A stretch of DNA of 64,000 nucleotides from Ruminococcus flavefaciens FD-1 (lineage in GTDB: Bacteria; Bacillota; Clostridia; Oscillospirales; Ruminococcaceae): assembly GCA_000174895.1 (NCBI GenBank), contig ACOK01000119.1, positions 124,001 to 188,000 on the forward strand, read 5' to 3'. Position numbers and translations under genes: made by a program. Below are positions 36,903-46,559 of this stretch, piece after piece; within the stretch, counting starts at the first letter, position 1, and each line of letters begins with the position of its first letter. Under the pieces are notes generated by a model. The model was not told the DNA's origin and searched no databases. It saw only the letters and a program-made list of their open reading frames with translations.

Positions 36903-36920
36903 TGTTGAAAAGGAATAAAT

Positions 36921-39311
36921 ATGAATAAATATCTCAAAACTCTTGAACTCGACAAAATCCTGGATATGCTCGCCAATCTTACCTCAAACGAGGAAACAAG
37001 ACGTATGGCTCTCGCTGTCCGCCCCGATCCCGATCTGGAAAGAGTCCGCTATGAATGCCTCAAAACTTCTCAGGCTCTCGAACTCTCCGTTCAGTTCGGA
37101 ACTCCGCCCTTCAGTAACTTCAAGGATATCTCCTCCGTTGCTGCAAGAGCTAAATCAGGCGCTGTTGTGTCACTCCGTGACCTCATGGACATCGCCGCTA
37201 TGCTCCGCCAGATAAAGGGTCTCGCTGACTGGTACGCCCACTGTGAAAACGTGGAGACCGAGCTCAGCTACCTGTTCACAAGGCTCCAGCCCAACGACTG
37301 GCTGCTTGAAAAGCTGGAACGTTCCATTATCTCCGAAAATGAGATCGCCGACGCCGCCAGCCCCGAACTTGCCGCTATCCGCCGCAAGATAAACCGTGCA
37401 GGGATGCAGCTGCGTGAAACTCTCGACAAGATGATAAAGAACAAGACCACTCAGCAGTACCTCCAGGAGAGCAACGTGACTATCCGTGACGGACGCTTTG
37501 TTCTCCCCGTAAAATCGGAGTACCGTGGTCAGGTCAACGGCCTTATCCACGACACTTCCGCTACAGGTCAGACTCTGTTCATCGAGCCAATGGCCATCGT
37601 GGAAGCAAACAACGATATCCGCCTTCTCGAAGGCAAGGAGCAGGAGGAGATAGAGCGCATTATCCGTGAGCTGTGCCGTGAATGCGGCGACTATGCCGAT
37701 ATCCTCTGCGAAAATTACAAGATATGCACGGAGCTGAACCTCTACTTCGCCAAGTCCAACCTTGCCGCAAAGCTGAGATGTACGCTTCCCGAGATAACCG
37801 ACGACGGCAAGATGTTCCTGAAAAAGGCACGTCATCCCCTTATCGACAGGGAAAAAGCCGTTCCCATCGACCTTTCGCTGGGTGAGGACTATCAGGCTCT
37901 CATCATCACGGGACCGAATACCGGCGGTAAGACCGTTTCGCTGAAAACTGCCGGACTGCTCAGCTGCATGATAATGTGCGGACTTCTCATCCCCGTTGCC
38001 GACGGCAGCAGGATCTCTATTTTCCGCCATGTTCTCGCCGATATCGGTGATAGCCAGAGCATCGAGCAGAATCTTTCCACTTTCTCGTCACATACCAACA
38101 AGGTCATCGAGATACTTAAAACCGCCGACGCAAGCTCACTTGTTCTCCTTGACGAGCTGGGTTCGGGTACCGACCCTGTTGAGGGTGCGGCTCTCGCTGT
38201 GGCTATAATCCGCCGTCTGATGAAGTCGGGGGCTAAGATTATGGTCACTACCCACTATCAGGAGCTGAAAGTTTTCGCCATCGACAGCGAAAATGTTGAA
38301 AATGCGTCATGTGAATTCGATATCGAGACACTCCGTCCCACATACAGGCTCATTGTCGGCTCTCCCGGCAAGTCCAACGCTTTTGCAATCTCGGAAAGTC
38401 TGGGTATGCCATCCGATATCATCGAGGAGGCCAAATCAGGCGTAAGCGAGGCGAATTCCCGTCTTGAGGAGGTCATCGGCAAGCTTGAAGCCGCACGTAT
38501 CGAGCTGGAGAAAATGAAGGACGATGCCGCAAGACTTCACCGTGAAGCCGCCGAGCATGAGGAGAAACTCCGCAAGGAAAAGGAAGAGATAGAGGCTGCA
38601 AAGGCTGACGAGCTGGAAAAGGCGAGACTCCGTGCAATGACTATCATCGAGCAGACCAAGGCAGAGTCCAACGAACTCATCGACGAGCTGGAAAAGCTCC
38701 GCAAACAGAAGGACAAAAAGGACTTCAGCTCCAATGTTTCGGGGGCTAAGTCGAAGGCAAAACAGAGCTTCAACAAGATGTACGACACCGCCAACCCTGT
38801 GGACAGCAAGGACCCCAATGCGGACTATGTCCTGCCGAGAAAGCTGAAGCGTGGCGACACCGTTTACGTTGTGGACTTAGGCAGAAAGGGCATAGTTTCG
38901 GGCGACCCTGACGGAAGCGATTTCGTGTTCGTGCAGATGGGCGTTATGAAAACGAAAATGGCTGTTTCACGCCTCAGACTGGAGGAAACTCCCAAGGTGA
39001 CCGTTGGAAATAAGTCCGTGAAGCCAAACCGCAAGATGAACAAAGTCGGCGTAAAGGCCGAAAGAAGGGGCAAAATGGAACTTGACATCCGTGGCTGCGC
39101 CTGCGATGACGGTATCTATCAGCTTGACGCATTCATCGACCGTGCGGTAATGTCAAACATTTCCACTATCACCATTATCCACGGCAAGGGCACCGGTCTG
39201 CTGAGACAGGCTGTCCACAGACGGCTTAAATCTCACCCGTCCGTTAAGGCATTCAGACTCGGACTTTTCGGCGAGGGCGAGGACGGCGTAACCATTGCAG
39301 AGCTGAAGTAA
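36921..39311 (+). CDS. mutS2: MutS2 / ribosome-rescue ATPase
   Basis: A 796-residue protein. A MutS-like core (about 1–300) and ABC ATPase (Walker A ITGPNTGGKTVSLKTAGLL at about 329, Walker B LVLLDELGSGTDPVEGAAL, then MVTTHYQELK) are followed by a long coiled coil (about 510–610), a KOW-like region (LKRGDTVYVVDLGRKGIV) and a C-terminal Smr domain (LDIRGCACDDGIYQLDAFID ... IIHGKGTGLLRQAVHRRL). This is full-length MutS2 (RqcU), which splits collided ribosomes and can limit recombination. AAAGGAA precedes the ATG. Confidence 0.96.
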   Translation: MNKYLKTLELDKILDMLANLTSNEETRRMALAVRPDPDLERVRYECLKTSQALELSVQFGTPPFSNFKDISSVAARAKSGAVVSLRDLMDIAAMLRQIKGLADWYAHCENVETELSYLFTRLQPNDWLLEKLERSIISENEIADAASPELAAIRRKINRAGMQLRETLDKMIKNKTTQQYLQESNVTIRDGRFVLPVKSEYRGQVNGLIHDTSATGQTLFIEPMAIVEANNDIRLLEGKEQEEIERIIRELCRECGDYADILCENYKICTELNLYFAKSNLAAKLRCTLPEITDDGKMFLKKARHPLIDREKAVPIDLSLGEDYQALIITGPNTGGKTVSLKTAGLLSCMIMCGLLIPVADGSRISIFRHVLADIGDSQSIEQNLSTFSSHTNKVIEILKTADASSLVLLDELGSGTDPVEGAALAVAIIRRLMKSGAKIMVTTHYQELKVFAIDSENVENASCEFDIETLRPTYRLIVGSPGKSNAFAISESLGMPSDIIEEAKSGVSEANSRLEEVIGKLEAARIELEKMKDDAARLHREAAEHEEKLRKEKEEIEAAKADELEKARLRAMTIIEQTKAESNELIDELEKLRKQKDKKDFSSNVSGAKSKAKQSFNKMYDTANPVDSKDPNADYVLPRKLKRGDTVYVVDLGRKGIVSGDPDGSDFVFVQMGVMKTKMAVSRLRLEETPKVTVGNKSVKPNRKMNKVGVKAERRGKMELDIRGCACDDGIYQLDAFIDRAVMSNISTITIIHGKGTGLLRQAVHRRLKSHPSVKAFRLGLFGEGEDGVTIAELK

Positions 39312-39344
39312 TATTACATTTTAATTAAAATTTACCGAAAAGAC

Positions 39345-39373
39345 TTGAAATATGAGCAGTAATACTGTATAAT
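39345..39373 (+). promoter_or_regulatory. Promoter of the GGDEF gene
   Basis: TTGAAA, 17 bases, TATAAT. A second TATAAT-like hexamer lies about 11 bases further. Confidence 0.65.
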
Positions 39374-39460
39374 GTAAAATAGTATAATAGTAAAATAGGC
39401 GTAATATTAAATAATGTAGATATATATATAATTCATATAGCACAGATCGGGGTGAGAGTT

Positions 39461-41367
39461 TTGCAGAAAAGAAAAAAGATCGCAGTTATCGCTGCGGATA
39501 TATCAAATGACTACATGAACCGTATTTTAGTCGGCATTTCGGAGCAGAGCAAGGCTCTCGGCTACGATGTGTATGCTTTCGTCATGACGTTCAGCGTTGA
39601 CGGTGAAGGACTTATCCAGAACGGCGAGGAGAATATCTTCACCCTCATTAACAGTGAGATAATCGACGGTATCCTCCTTCTCGGCGGAAATTTCGCCAGC
39701 CAGACCCTTCTCGACAAGATAAGGGAACAGATAATCGCTGTGGGAGTTCCTACGCTGTGCCTTGATTACGACTACGACTTCTGTGAGAGTATTTACGCCG
39801 AGGACAAGCCCGTTATCGAGCGCATGACCGACCATCTCATCGAAGTACACGGATGCAGGGACATCATGTGTCTCACGGGACCCAAGGGCAATACCCCCCG
39901 CTATGTCGAGACTTGAAGGCTACAAACGCTCCATGGAAAAAGCACGGCCTTGAAGTGAAGGACTCCAACATTGTCTACGGCGATTTCTGGAAGCCTGCCG
40001 CTCAGAGGCTTGCCAAGGAGATATCGGGCAGAAAACGCCCCATCCCCGACGCTGTGGTCTGCGCTAATGACGTAATGGCCATGAACCTGTGCAACGAGCT
40101 TATCAGCGTAGGCATCAAGGTTCCCGAGCAGGTGAAGATAACAGGCTACGACGGCGCAAGAGAGGCATTCGACAACATCCCCTCCATCTCCACTGTTTTC
40201 CCCGAAAATACCCATCTGGGAGCTTCGGCGGTGTGCAGGCTGCACGAGATGATAACGGGGGAGAAGACCGAGCCTGTGGATATCACAAAGGGCTCGCTCA
40301 TTCTTGCACAAAGCTGCGGATGCAGCGAGGGACTCAGCTTCCTCGTCAGGCACCGTGAGTACTACAATAAAAATGTGGAGCGCTATGAACGCTTCTACCG
40401 TAAAAGCGGCATGATGGAGGGGCTTATGCAGGCGGAAAGCCTTGAAGCTCTTCTGCATAAGATAGAGGAATACTCCTACGTCCTCAACGGCATCGAAACC
40501 TATATGCTCTGCCTTTGCAGGAACTGGGACGATGTGGAAAACAATGATGACGATGACTACATCCGTGTGGGCTATACTCCCACGATGGAGATGCGCATGG
40601 TCATCAGGGACGGTACTGCCGAACTGGTCAGCCACGAGTATATCTCCTCGGATATCATACCGCCCGCTATGGAGGAATACTCCGACGGGCCTGCTGTTTA
40701 CTTTATACTCCCTGTACACTTCATGGACAGATGCTTCGGCTACTCACTGTTCAGATTCAGGGACATCCGGTTGTCTATCAGCATGGTATTCGCCCACTGG
40801 AACAGGAATATCAACATAGCACTTGAATTCCTCCGTGTAAGGACCAAGCTGATGAGCATAAATCAGCGAATTTCCATGAGTTCCATACGTGACACGCTTA
40901 CGGGTGTGTACAACAGAAAGGGATTCAACAGATTCTCGGAATCGCTGTTCAAAAAAGCACAGACAGAGAAGAAGAATTTCTTCATCATGATGGCCGACCT
41001 TGACCTGCTGAAGAGCATCAACGACAATTTCGGCCATATAGAGGGAGATAACGCCATTATCGTTGCCGCCAACGCACTGAATACCTGCTGCAAGAACAGT
41101 GAGATCTGCTGTAGGATAGGCGGCGACGAGTACGCTGTCATCGGTGTGGGAGACTATTCCGACGAACTGATCAGCGACTACTTCAAGTACATCGAGGATT
41201 ACTGCGAGAGATATAATGCTACCTCGGGTAAAGGCTATAAAGTCGGCGTAAGCGTGGGATTCTACTGCGACGTGCCGACGAGTATGGATAAAATCAGCAC
41301 ATTCATAACTATCGCCGATGAGCGGATGTATGATAATAAGATAAGCAGAAAGAAAAACAGACAGTGA
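39461..41367 (+). pseudogene. LacI-type sensor–GGDEF protein broken by two frameshifts
   Basis: The first part (39461–39916) is a periplasmic-binding/LacI-like sensor (KKIAVIAADISNDYMNRILVGISEQSKALGYDVYAF...) up to CLTGPKGNTP, then runs into a wrong-frame stop. The rest continues the same domain (HGLEVKDSNIVYGDFWKPAAQ...DAVVCANDVMAMNLCNELISVGIKVPEQVKITGYDG) to a GGDEF domain (DTLTGVYNRKGF..., GGDEY) ending at 41367. Between them a third frame reads AMSRLEGYKRSMEK. Removing one C from the C6 run at 39894–39899 and one A from the A5 run at 39937–39941 restores one protein of about 634 residues. The GGDEF motif looks active. This is either sequencing error or a recent inactivation. The start is likely TTG at 39461, after GGGGTGA. 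Confidence 0.75.
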
Positions 41368-41428
41368 ATAGTTGCATTATCAGGGAGAAAGAAAGGGGTT
41401 CCTGCAAGCAATTATTATAAGCGACATT

Positions 41429-41460
41429 TGACTGCGGGGGAATGACTTCGCAGTCATTTT
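41429..41460 (+). terminator. Terminator after the GGDEF gene
   Basis: TGACTGCG and CGCAGTCA pair, followed by TTTT. Confidence 0.65.
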
Positions 41461-41481
41461 GTCAGTAATGAGGTGGAAAAC

Positions 41482-42351
41482 ATGAGTTATGAAAACATTG
41501 TCAAAGTGGGGGACGCTTCACTGAACGTCTACTCCGAAGGCAGCGGCAGCAGGACCATTGTGTTTATGGCAGATCTCGGTATCACCAGCCCTGTGCTGGA
41601 ATACCGTCCGCTTTATACGAAGATGGCTGAACGGTACAGGGTCGTCGTTATCGAGAAAAGCGGCTACGGCTACAGCGGCCACATGATAAGCAAGAGGACA
41701 ATCGAGAATCTGGTCATGGAGGACAGATACAGCCTGAAAGCCGCAGGAATCGAGCCTCCCTACGTGCTGGCTGTGCACGGCTACGGCGGTATCGAAGCGG
41801 TATACTGGGCTACGCAGTACCCGGAGGAAGTGAAAGGCATCCTCGGTATCGATATGGGAATGCCCGACCATGCCCTTGCCGTTGCCAAGGAATTATCCGA
41901 GATGAAGCGGCAGGAAATGGTCAGAAAGAGACGTGACTTCCTTATTAAAGTAGCGAAGAAAGGCCTGATGTCGAAGCTTCTCTACAAGCAGACCCTTGAT
42001 GTATCGGGGCTTATGTCGGGGGGATACCTGACTGCCGAGGAAAAGGCGCAGTACAAGGAACTGTACTACAAGAATCTGCTGAACGAGGAAGTATCCGATG
42101 AATCGGTGCTTATGACGGAAAATGCCACAAAAGCCCATGACAGCGGCAAGGTGCAGTGTCCGATGTGTCTTTTCATTAGCGATATGAACGGTCAGATGAA
42201 GTCCATATCGTGGCGTGAACTTTCGGTATCCTTTGCAAAGAGAGCGAATGCGGAGTATCATCTCAGCGATACGGGACATTATCCTTACAGCAAGATACCC
42301 GGGATGATGGCGGATACTTTCATGACGTTCATTGAGAAGAACTGTAAGTGA
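41482..42351 (+). CDS. Alpha/beta-hydrolase-fold protein lacking the nucleophile
   Basis: A 289-residue alpha/beta-hydrolase fold: strand and oxyanion region (SRTIVFMADLGITSPVLEYRPLY), VVVIEKSGYGYS, nucleophile elbow YVLAVHGYGGIEAVYWATQYPEEVKGILGIDMGM, and a C-terminal His in LSDTGHYPYS. At the elbow the usual GxSxG Ser is replaced by Gly (HGYGG). The protein may not be a standard hydrolase. The ATG at 41482 follows GAGGTGG; an upstream GTG lies inside that ribosome site. Confidence 0.75.
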   Translation: MSYENIVKVGDASLNVYSEGSGSRTIVFMADLGITSPVLEYRPLYTKMAERYRVVVIEKSGYGYSGHMISKRTIENLVMEDRYSLKAAGIEPPYVLAVHGYGGIEAVYWATQYPEEVKGILGIDMGMPDHALAVAKELSEMKRQEMVRKRRDFLIKVAKKGLMSKLLYKQTLDVSGLMSGGYLTAEEKAQYKELYYKNLLNEEVSDESVLMTENATKAHDSGKVQCPMCLFISDMNGQMKSISWRELSVSFAKRANAEYHLSDTGHYPYSKIPGMMADTFMTFIEKNCK

Positions 42352-42436
42352 TGCAGGGGAGACAGCCTCGCACTCCCGTACACGCCAAATCGGGAGGCCG
42401 GGGGCGGCCTCCCCTACTTTTAAATAAATAATAAAA

Positions 42437-42570
42437 AACCGCCGAAGGCGGCATTCCGGGGTCAAGGGGGATGTTATCTCCCTTGCAGGGGGTGAATGAG
42501 GGGGACAGCGTCCCCCTGACAAAGTAGTAAAGCAAGAGTAGCGATGCTTTACGGATGGTTTGCAAGAATT
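42437..42570. repeat. Repeat family B, copy 5 (left half)
   Basis: CCGCCGAAGGCGG, AGGGGGTGAATGAGGGGGACAG, TAAAGCAAGAGTAGCGATGC. It lacks the GAGAGGCTCTGCC half. Upstream, 42355–42420 holds an inverted repeat of GGGAG/GGCCTCCCCTA type resembling 46560–46640. Confidence 0.7.
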
Positions 42571-42624
42571 ATGAATCGCCCAAAAAAGTAAATGCTGTTG
42601 CTCTGGAGAATTACGGGTTTGGTA

Positions 42625-42653
42625 TTGACAAAATCCGTGAAATATGATAAAAT
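42625..42653 (+). promoter_or_regulatory. Strong promoter of the 6S-like RNA
   Basis: TTGACA, 17 bases, TAAAAT. Transcription would start near 42660. Confidence 0.7.
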
Positions 42654-42660
42654 ATAACAA

Positions 42661-42869
42661 ATTGCAAAAGAAGCTTCGGTTTCAGAGCAAGATTTTTGAC
42701 CACTGCGGGTGCGGTGTGTATGAGAATTGGCGAGAATGGCGGCCTTATGCGCTTTTCCATTGTTTGCCCCTTCTCCTTTTTCCGCAATCCAGACTCGCAG
42801 TCAAGGCCATACGGACAGCCGTGGTCAAATGCCGACTGCCGATATTTACGGCTGGCAACTTCTGTTGCC
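42661..42869 (+). ncRNA. 6S RNA candidate
   Basis: About 205 bases after a consensus promoter, not coding in any credible frame. The ends pair: GCAAAAGAAG (42664–42673) with CTTCTGTTGC (42859–42868). A large asymmetric bubble follows, with a small hairpin GCCGATATTTACGGC on its 3' side, then a perfect stem TTTGACCAC (42695–42703) with GTGGTCAAA (42821–42829), CGG/CCG, GTATG/CATAC and GGCCTT/AAGGCC (42741–42746 with 42803–42808). A long rod with a central bubble and 3'-side hairpin is the 6S RNA plan. A GGCAAC/GTTGCC hairpin at the 3' end could terminate it. No sequence match was tested. Confidence 0.45.
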
Positions 42870-42978
42870 TTATTGATTTGAGAATAATTTATGAGTTTTA
42901 GCAAGCTTATGAAAGGTCAATAAGAGTAGTAAAAGGTATCTTTGCCTCTAACCGTGCGCTTATGCATATGATATTTCA

Positions 42979-43014
42979 TGCACACATAGGCGAAAGCAGA
43001 TGTGTGCATTTTTT
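42979..43014 (+). terminator. Terminator in front of speD
   Basis: TGCACACAT (42979–42987) pairs with ATGTGTGCA (43000–43008), followed by TTTTTT, 57 bases before the speD start. Upstream, ATGCAT...ATGCA could form a competing stem, so this may be a leader attenuator. Confidence 0.65.
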
Positions 43015-43070
43015 ATTATTGATACTTCCGTTTCGGGGAGTATACGATTATTCACTTTTGAGGTGTGCGT

Positions 43071-43841
43071 ATGGAAAACAAATTAAAGCTTTACGGCTTC
43101 AACAACCTGACAAAATCTCTGAGTTTCAACATCTATGATGTCTGTTATGCCAAAACTCCGAAGGCTCAGCAGGAGTATATCGCCTATGTCGATGAGGTCT
43201 ATAATTCGGAAAGAATCACCGATATCATGACCCACCTTACTGAAATGATAGGCGCTCAGGTCCTCAGCGTTTCACGTCAGGACTATGACCCTCAGGGAGC
43301 GTCCGCTACCTTCCTTATTGCCGATGATACCATGATACCGGCAGGCGGAAGCGAGACTGTCGCTCATCTTGACAAGAGCCATGTAACTGTACACACTTAC
43401 CCCGAGTATCACCCCGATACCAGTATAGCTACTTTCCGTGTGGATATCGATGTAGCTACCTGCGGAAAGATAACTCCTCTCACCGCTCTTGACTACCTTA
43501 TCGGAAGCTTCGATTCCGATATAATCACCATGGATTACCGTGTCAGAGGCTTTACAAGGAATCTTGACGGCGAGAAATTATTCATAGACCACGATATCAC
43601 TTCTATCCAGAATTATATCGACGAGGCTATCCTCGAAAAATACGACGCTGTGGACATCAATGTATATCAGGCAAATATGTTTCATACCAAAATGCTTATC
43701 AAGGAGATAATCCTCCAGAATTACCTCTTCAACACAGATGTCCGTGAGATAACACCGAGAAACCGCCTCGATATCACCAATGCACTGAGAAAAGAAATGA
43801 TAGAAATATTCAGCGGAAGGAACGTGTTTGGAAATGGCTGA
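43071..43841 (+). CDS. speD: S-adenosylmethionine decarboxylase proenzyme
   Basis: A 256-residue AdoMet decarboxylase that provides decarboxylated AdoMet for spermidine synthase. The self-cleavage and pyruvoyl-forming Ser lies in LDKSHVTVHTYPEYHPDTSIATFRVDIDVATCGKITPLTAL, and conserved Cys and His are present. The length fits the long bacterial (E. coli-like) class rather than the short archaeal one. The ATG at 43071 follows GAGGTG. It overlaps speA by 8 bases, so the two are co-translated. Confidence 0.93.
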   Translation: MENKLKLYGFNNLTKSLSFNIYDVCYAKTPKAQQEYIAYVDEVYNSERITDIMTHLTEMIGAQVLSVSRQDYDPQGASATFLIADDTMIPAGGSETVAHLDKSHVTVHTYPEYHPDTSIATFRVDIDVATCGKITPLTALDYLIGSFDSDIITMDYRVRGFTRNLDGEKLFIDHDITSIQNYIDEAILEKYDAVDINVYQANMFHTKMLIKEIILQNYLFNTDVREITPRNRLDITNALRKEMIEIFSGRNVFGNG

Positions 43842-45282
43842 ACTCTCACAGGTGAACGCACCTATCTATGAAGCCCTTCGCAAATTCAGAAGAATGAGGG
43901 TAGTACCTTTCGATGTGCCCGGCCACAAGCGTGGACGTGGAAATATGGAGCTGACGGAATTCCTCGGCGAGGACTGCATGAACGTTGATGTAAACTCCAT
44001 GAAGCCGCTGGACAACCTCTGTCATCCCGTTTCCGTCATCAGGGACGCTGAAATGCTGGCGGCTGAGGCTTTCGGTGCGGCAAACGCATTCTTCATGGTG
44101 GGAGGCACTACCTCCGCCGTGCAGAGCATGATAATGTACGCCTGCAAGAGCGGCGACAAGATAATCATGCCGAGAAACGTCCACAGAAGCGCAATAAATG
44201 CTCTCATCCTCACGGGAGCAGTTCCTGTTTACGTTAACCCTGATGTTAACCATCAGCTGGGTATCGCCCTTGGTATGTCAGTCTCACAGGTTGAGAAGGC
44301 AATAGAGGAAAATCCCGATGCCAAGGCGATTATGGTGAATAATCCCACCTACTACGGCATCTGCTCAGACCTTAAAAAGATAACGGAAATGGCTCACGCT
44401 CACGGTATGCTTGTGCTTGTGGACGAAGCCCATGGCACTCACTTCTACTTCGGCGACAACTTCCCCATAACAGCTATGGCGGCAGGTGCGGACTGCGCTT
44501 CGGTAAGTATGCATAAATCGGGCGGAAGCCTTACACAGAGCTCTTTCCTCCTCATGGGAAAGAACGTCAACGCCGACTATATGCGTCAGGTCATAAATCT
44601 TACCCAGACCACCAGCGCATCCTATCTGCTTCTTTCGAGCCTTGATATTTCCCGTAAGAGACTGGCTCTCAGCGGTAAGGAGATATTCGCAAAGACAGTG
44701 GAGATGGCTGAATACGCCCGTAAGGAGATAAACGATATCGGCGGATATTACGCCTATTCCCGTGAACTCATCAACGGCGACAGCATCTACGATTTCGATG
44801 TGTCAAAGCTGAGTATCTACACTCTCCCCATCGGACTTGCAGGCATCGAGGTATATGACCTACTCCGTGACGAGTACGACATTCAGATAGAATTCGGCGA
44901 TATCGGCAACGTCCTCGCTTACATTTCCGTAGGAGACAGAGAGCGTGATATCGAGCGCCTTATCAGTGCACTTGCGGAGATAAAGCGCCGCTTCGGAAAA
45001 TCAGGCACGGGTATGCTCACTCAGGAGTACATCAATCCCGTAGTTGCCGAAAGACCGAGAAAAGCTTTCTATGCGGACAAGGTGTCGCTGCCTCTCGATG
45101 AAGCGGCAGGCCATGTTTGCAGTGAATTTGTAATGTGCTATCCTCCCGGTATACCGATCCTTGCTCCCGGAGAGCTGATAACTCCGGAGATAATCGAGTA
45201 CATCCGCTATGCCAAGGAAAAGGGCTGTCAGATGACGGGCACAGAAGACCTTAACATCGAAAGGCTGAATGTTATCGTATGA
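43834..45282 (+). CDS. speA: Arginine decarboxylase (Orn/Lys/Arg decarboxylase family)
   Basis: A 482-residue PLP enzyme of aspartate aminotransferase fold. Visible landmarks are FDVPGHKRGRG near the N-terminus, FFMVGGTTSAVQSMI, LVLVDEAHGTHFYFGD with the PLP-ring Asp, and the Schiff-base Lys in SMHKSGGSLTQSSFLL. The family also includes lysine and ornithine decarboxylases. Arginine is preferred here because agmatinase (speB) is in the same cluster. It starts inside the end of speD. Confidence 0.85.
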   Translation: MAELSQVNAPIYEALRKFRRMRVVPFDVPGHKRGRGNMELTEFLGEDCMNVDVNSMKPLDNLCHPVSVIRDAEMLAAEAFGAANAFFMVGGTTSAVQSMIMYACKSGDKIIMPRNVHRSAINALILTGAVPVYVNPDVNHQLGIALGMSVSQVEKAIEENPDAKAIMVNNPTYYGICSDLKKITEMAHAHGMLVLVDEAHGTHFYFGDNFPITAMAAGADCASVSMHKSGGSLTQSSFLLMGKNVNADYMRQVINLTQTTSASYLLLSSLDISRKRLALSGKEIFAKTVEMAEYARKEINDIGGYYAYSRELINGDSIYDFDVSKLSIYTLPIGLAGIEVYDLLRDEYDIQIEFGDIGNVLAYISVGDRERDIERLISALAEIKRRFGKSGTGMLTQEYINPVVAERPRKAFYADKVSLPLDEAAGHVCSEFVMCYPPGIPILAPGELITPEIIEYIRYAKEKGCQMTGTEDLNIERLNVIV

Positions 45283-45815
45283 GCGGAAAAAAACGTCTCA
45301 GGCTGAAACTGCCTTTCAGATATATCCCGCCGCTGATAATAGCGGATATGTTCATCAAGGCCATAGTCACGGGATTCTTCATGGGGAAGAAAAAGCTGTT
45401 TTTCGGCGGCCTTTTCGGATTCTGCCCCCACATCAACAGGGAGCAGATGGGCATAAACCATGAGCTTGCCAAAATTGATATGCATATCAGCAACGGTGCG
45501 AATATAGTGCTGAATATATTTATAATAATCTTTGTCGGAGCTCTGCTGATACGGCTCAACCGCAAGAAGGTCTATGGCAGGATGTTTGCCATAGGTTCAT
45601 GCGTAGGCATTGCGGCCTGTATCTGTTCGCTTCTCGATAAGATAATATGGGGCGGAAGTCCCGATTATATGTACATCATCAACGAATATATAATCGACCT
45701 TAAAGATATTTATATGTTTGCAGGTGCCATAATATGCGGAGGCATTTACCTGCGGACAGAACTCGCCAAAGGATCAGATAATAAAATGGATAATAACGGA
45801 GGAAACGATCAATGA
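45279..45815 (+). CDS. Signal peptidase II-like membrane protein
   Basis: A 178-residue protein with about four membrane helices. Two conserved-looking acid motifs, SLLDKIIWGGSPDYMYI and IIDLKDIYMFAGAIICGG, match the pattern of the two catalytic Asp regions of LspA (N..DR...G.VVDF and FN.AD). LspA usually has Asn–Asp in the first motif; here it is LLD. So it may be a divergent LspA or a related membrane protein. It overlaps speA by 4 bases and the next gene by 4 bases. Confidence 0.5.
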   Translation: MSGKKRLRLKLPFRYIPPLIIADMFIKAIVTGFFMGKKKLFFGGLFGFCPHINREQMGINHELAKIDMHISNGANIVLNIFIIIFVGALLIRLNRKKVYGRMFAIGSCVGIAACICSLLDKIIWGGSPDYMYIINEYIIDLKDIYMFAGAIICGGIYLRTELAKGSDNKMDNNGGNDQ

Positions 45816-46306
45816 AAAAGATAGAGAGAGAAATGACTTTAATGATGGGAACAGTGCTCAGCTTCTGCCTTTCCCTTTTCGGCACGATCACATCGGGACA
45901 GTTTTCGATCCCCTCATTCCTTGTAAGCTTCGTGCTCAGCCTCATTCTCAGCTTTATCATCGGCATGATAATACCGCTGAAGGGCATCACCGACAAGGTG
46001 ACAGGCTCCATGGGGCTTGAAAGAGGCAAACTCAGCACAAGAGCCGTTGAAGCAATAGTATCCGACATCATCTTCACACCCATCATCACATTTGCGATGA
46101 TACTCCTCGCATACAAGATGTCACACGGAAATATGCCGTTCGTGCCTGTATTCGTGAAGTCACTGATACTCAGCCTGCTTGTGGGATTTGTCATCATCTT
46201 CATCATCACCACACCCATACTCAGATTCGTGCTGAAGAAAAACGGCGTACAGATGGGCGGCCCACAGGGAGGACCTCCGCAGAAGGGACCTGAGAACAAT
46301 GGCTAA
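45812..46306 (+). CDS. Four-helix membrane protein, unknown function
   Basis: A 164-residue integral membrane protein (helices near residues 8–30, 33–55, 80–102 and 112–140) with a Gly/Pro/Gln-rich tail (MGGPQGGPPQKGPENNG). The helix pattern resembles DUF2798-type small membrane proteins. It overlaps genes at both ends (ATGA before; 8 bases after), so it is part of the speD–speA operon. No function is proposed. Confidence 0.6.
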   Translation: MKKIEREMTLMMGTVLSFCLSLFGTITSGQFSIPSFLVSFVLSLILSFIIGMIIPLKGITDKVTGSMGLERGKLSTRAVEAIVSDIIFTPIITFAMILLAYKMSHGNMPFVPVFVKSLILSLLVGFVIIFIITTPILRFVLKKNGVQMGGPQGGPPQKGPENNG

Positions 46307-46526
46307 GGTAAAGATAAAGATCGTACAGTGCCCGTACTGCAACAGTACACAGTTCACGACGGCTTTCCAGTCAGGTTATGCAGCAGTAACGGGCGTTGAG
46401 CGTCCGCTTTCGGGAATGAAGCTGTATCATAAGATATGTCTGACCTGCGGAAGTGTGGTCAGGAGTTATGTCCGTGACCCCGAAAAGCTGCTGAAAAGGA
46501 AGAACAGGAAATATGTTACGGACTGA
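46299..46526 (+). CDS. Small zinc-ribbon protein
   Basis: A 75-residue protein with a two-CxxC zinc ribbon: CPYCNSTQFTTAF... and ICLTCGSVVRSYV, followed by a basic tail (KLLKRKNRKYV). Probably metal-binding; targets unknown. It is the last gene before a 240-base gap in the operon. Confidence 0.7.
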   Translation: MAKVKIKIVQCPYCNSTQFTTAFQSGYAAVTGVERPLSGMKLYHKICLTCGSVVRSYVRDPEKLLKRKNRKYVTD

Positions 46527-46559
46527 CGGGCATATACAAACAATAAACAGAAATAAAAC

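Noticed and set aside
39894..39941. Programmed ribosomal frameshift in the GGDEF gene
   Set aside because: Two separate +1 events would be needed, and no stimulatory structure or known slippery pattern is evident.
42644..42901. 85-codon plus frame over the 6S-like RNA
   Set aside because: No ribosome site, and the product is unlike a natural protein; the base pairing is the stronger signal.
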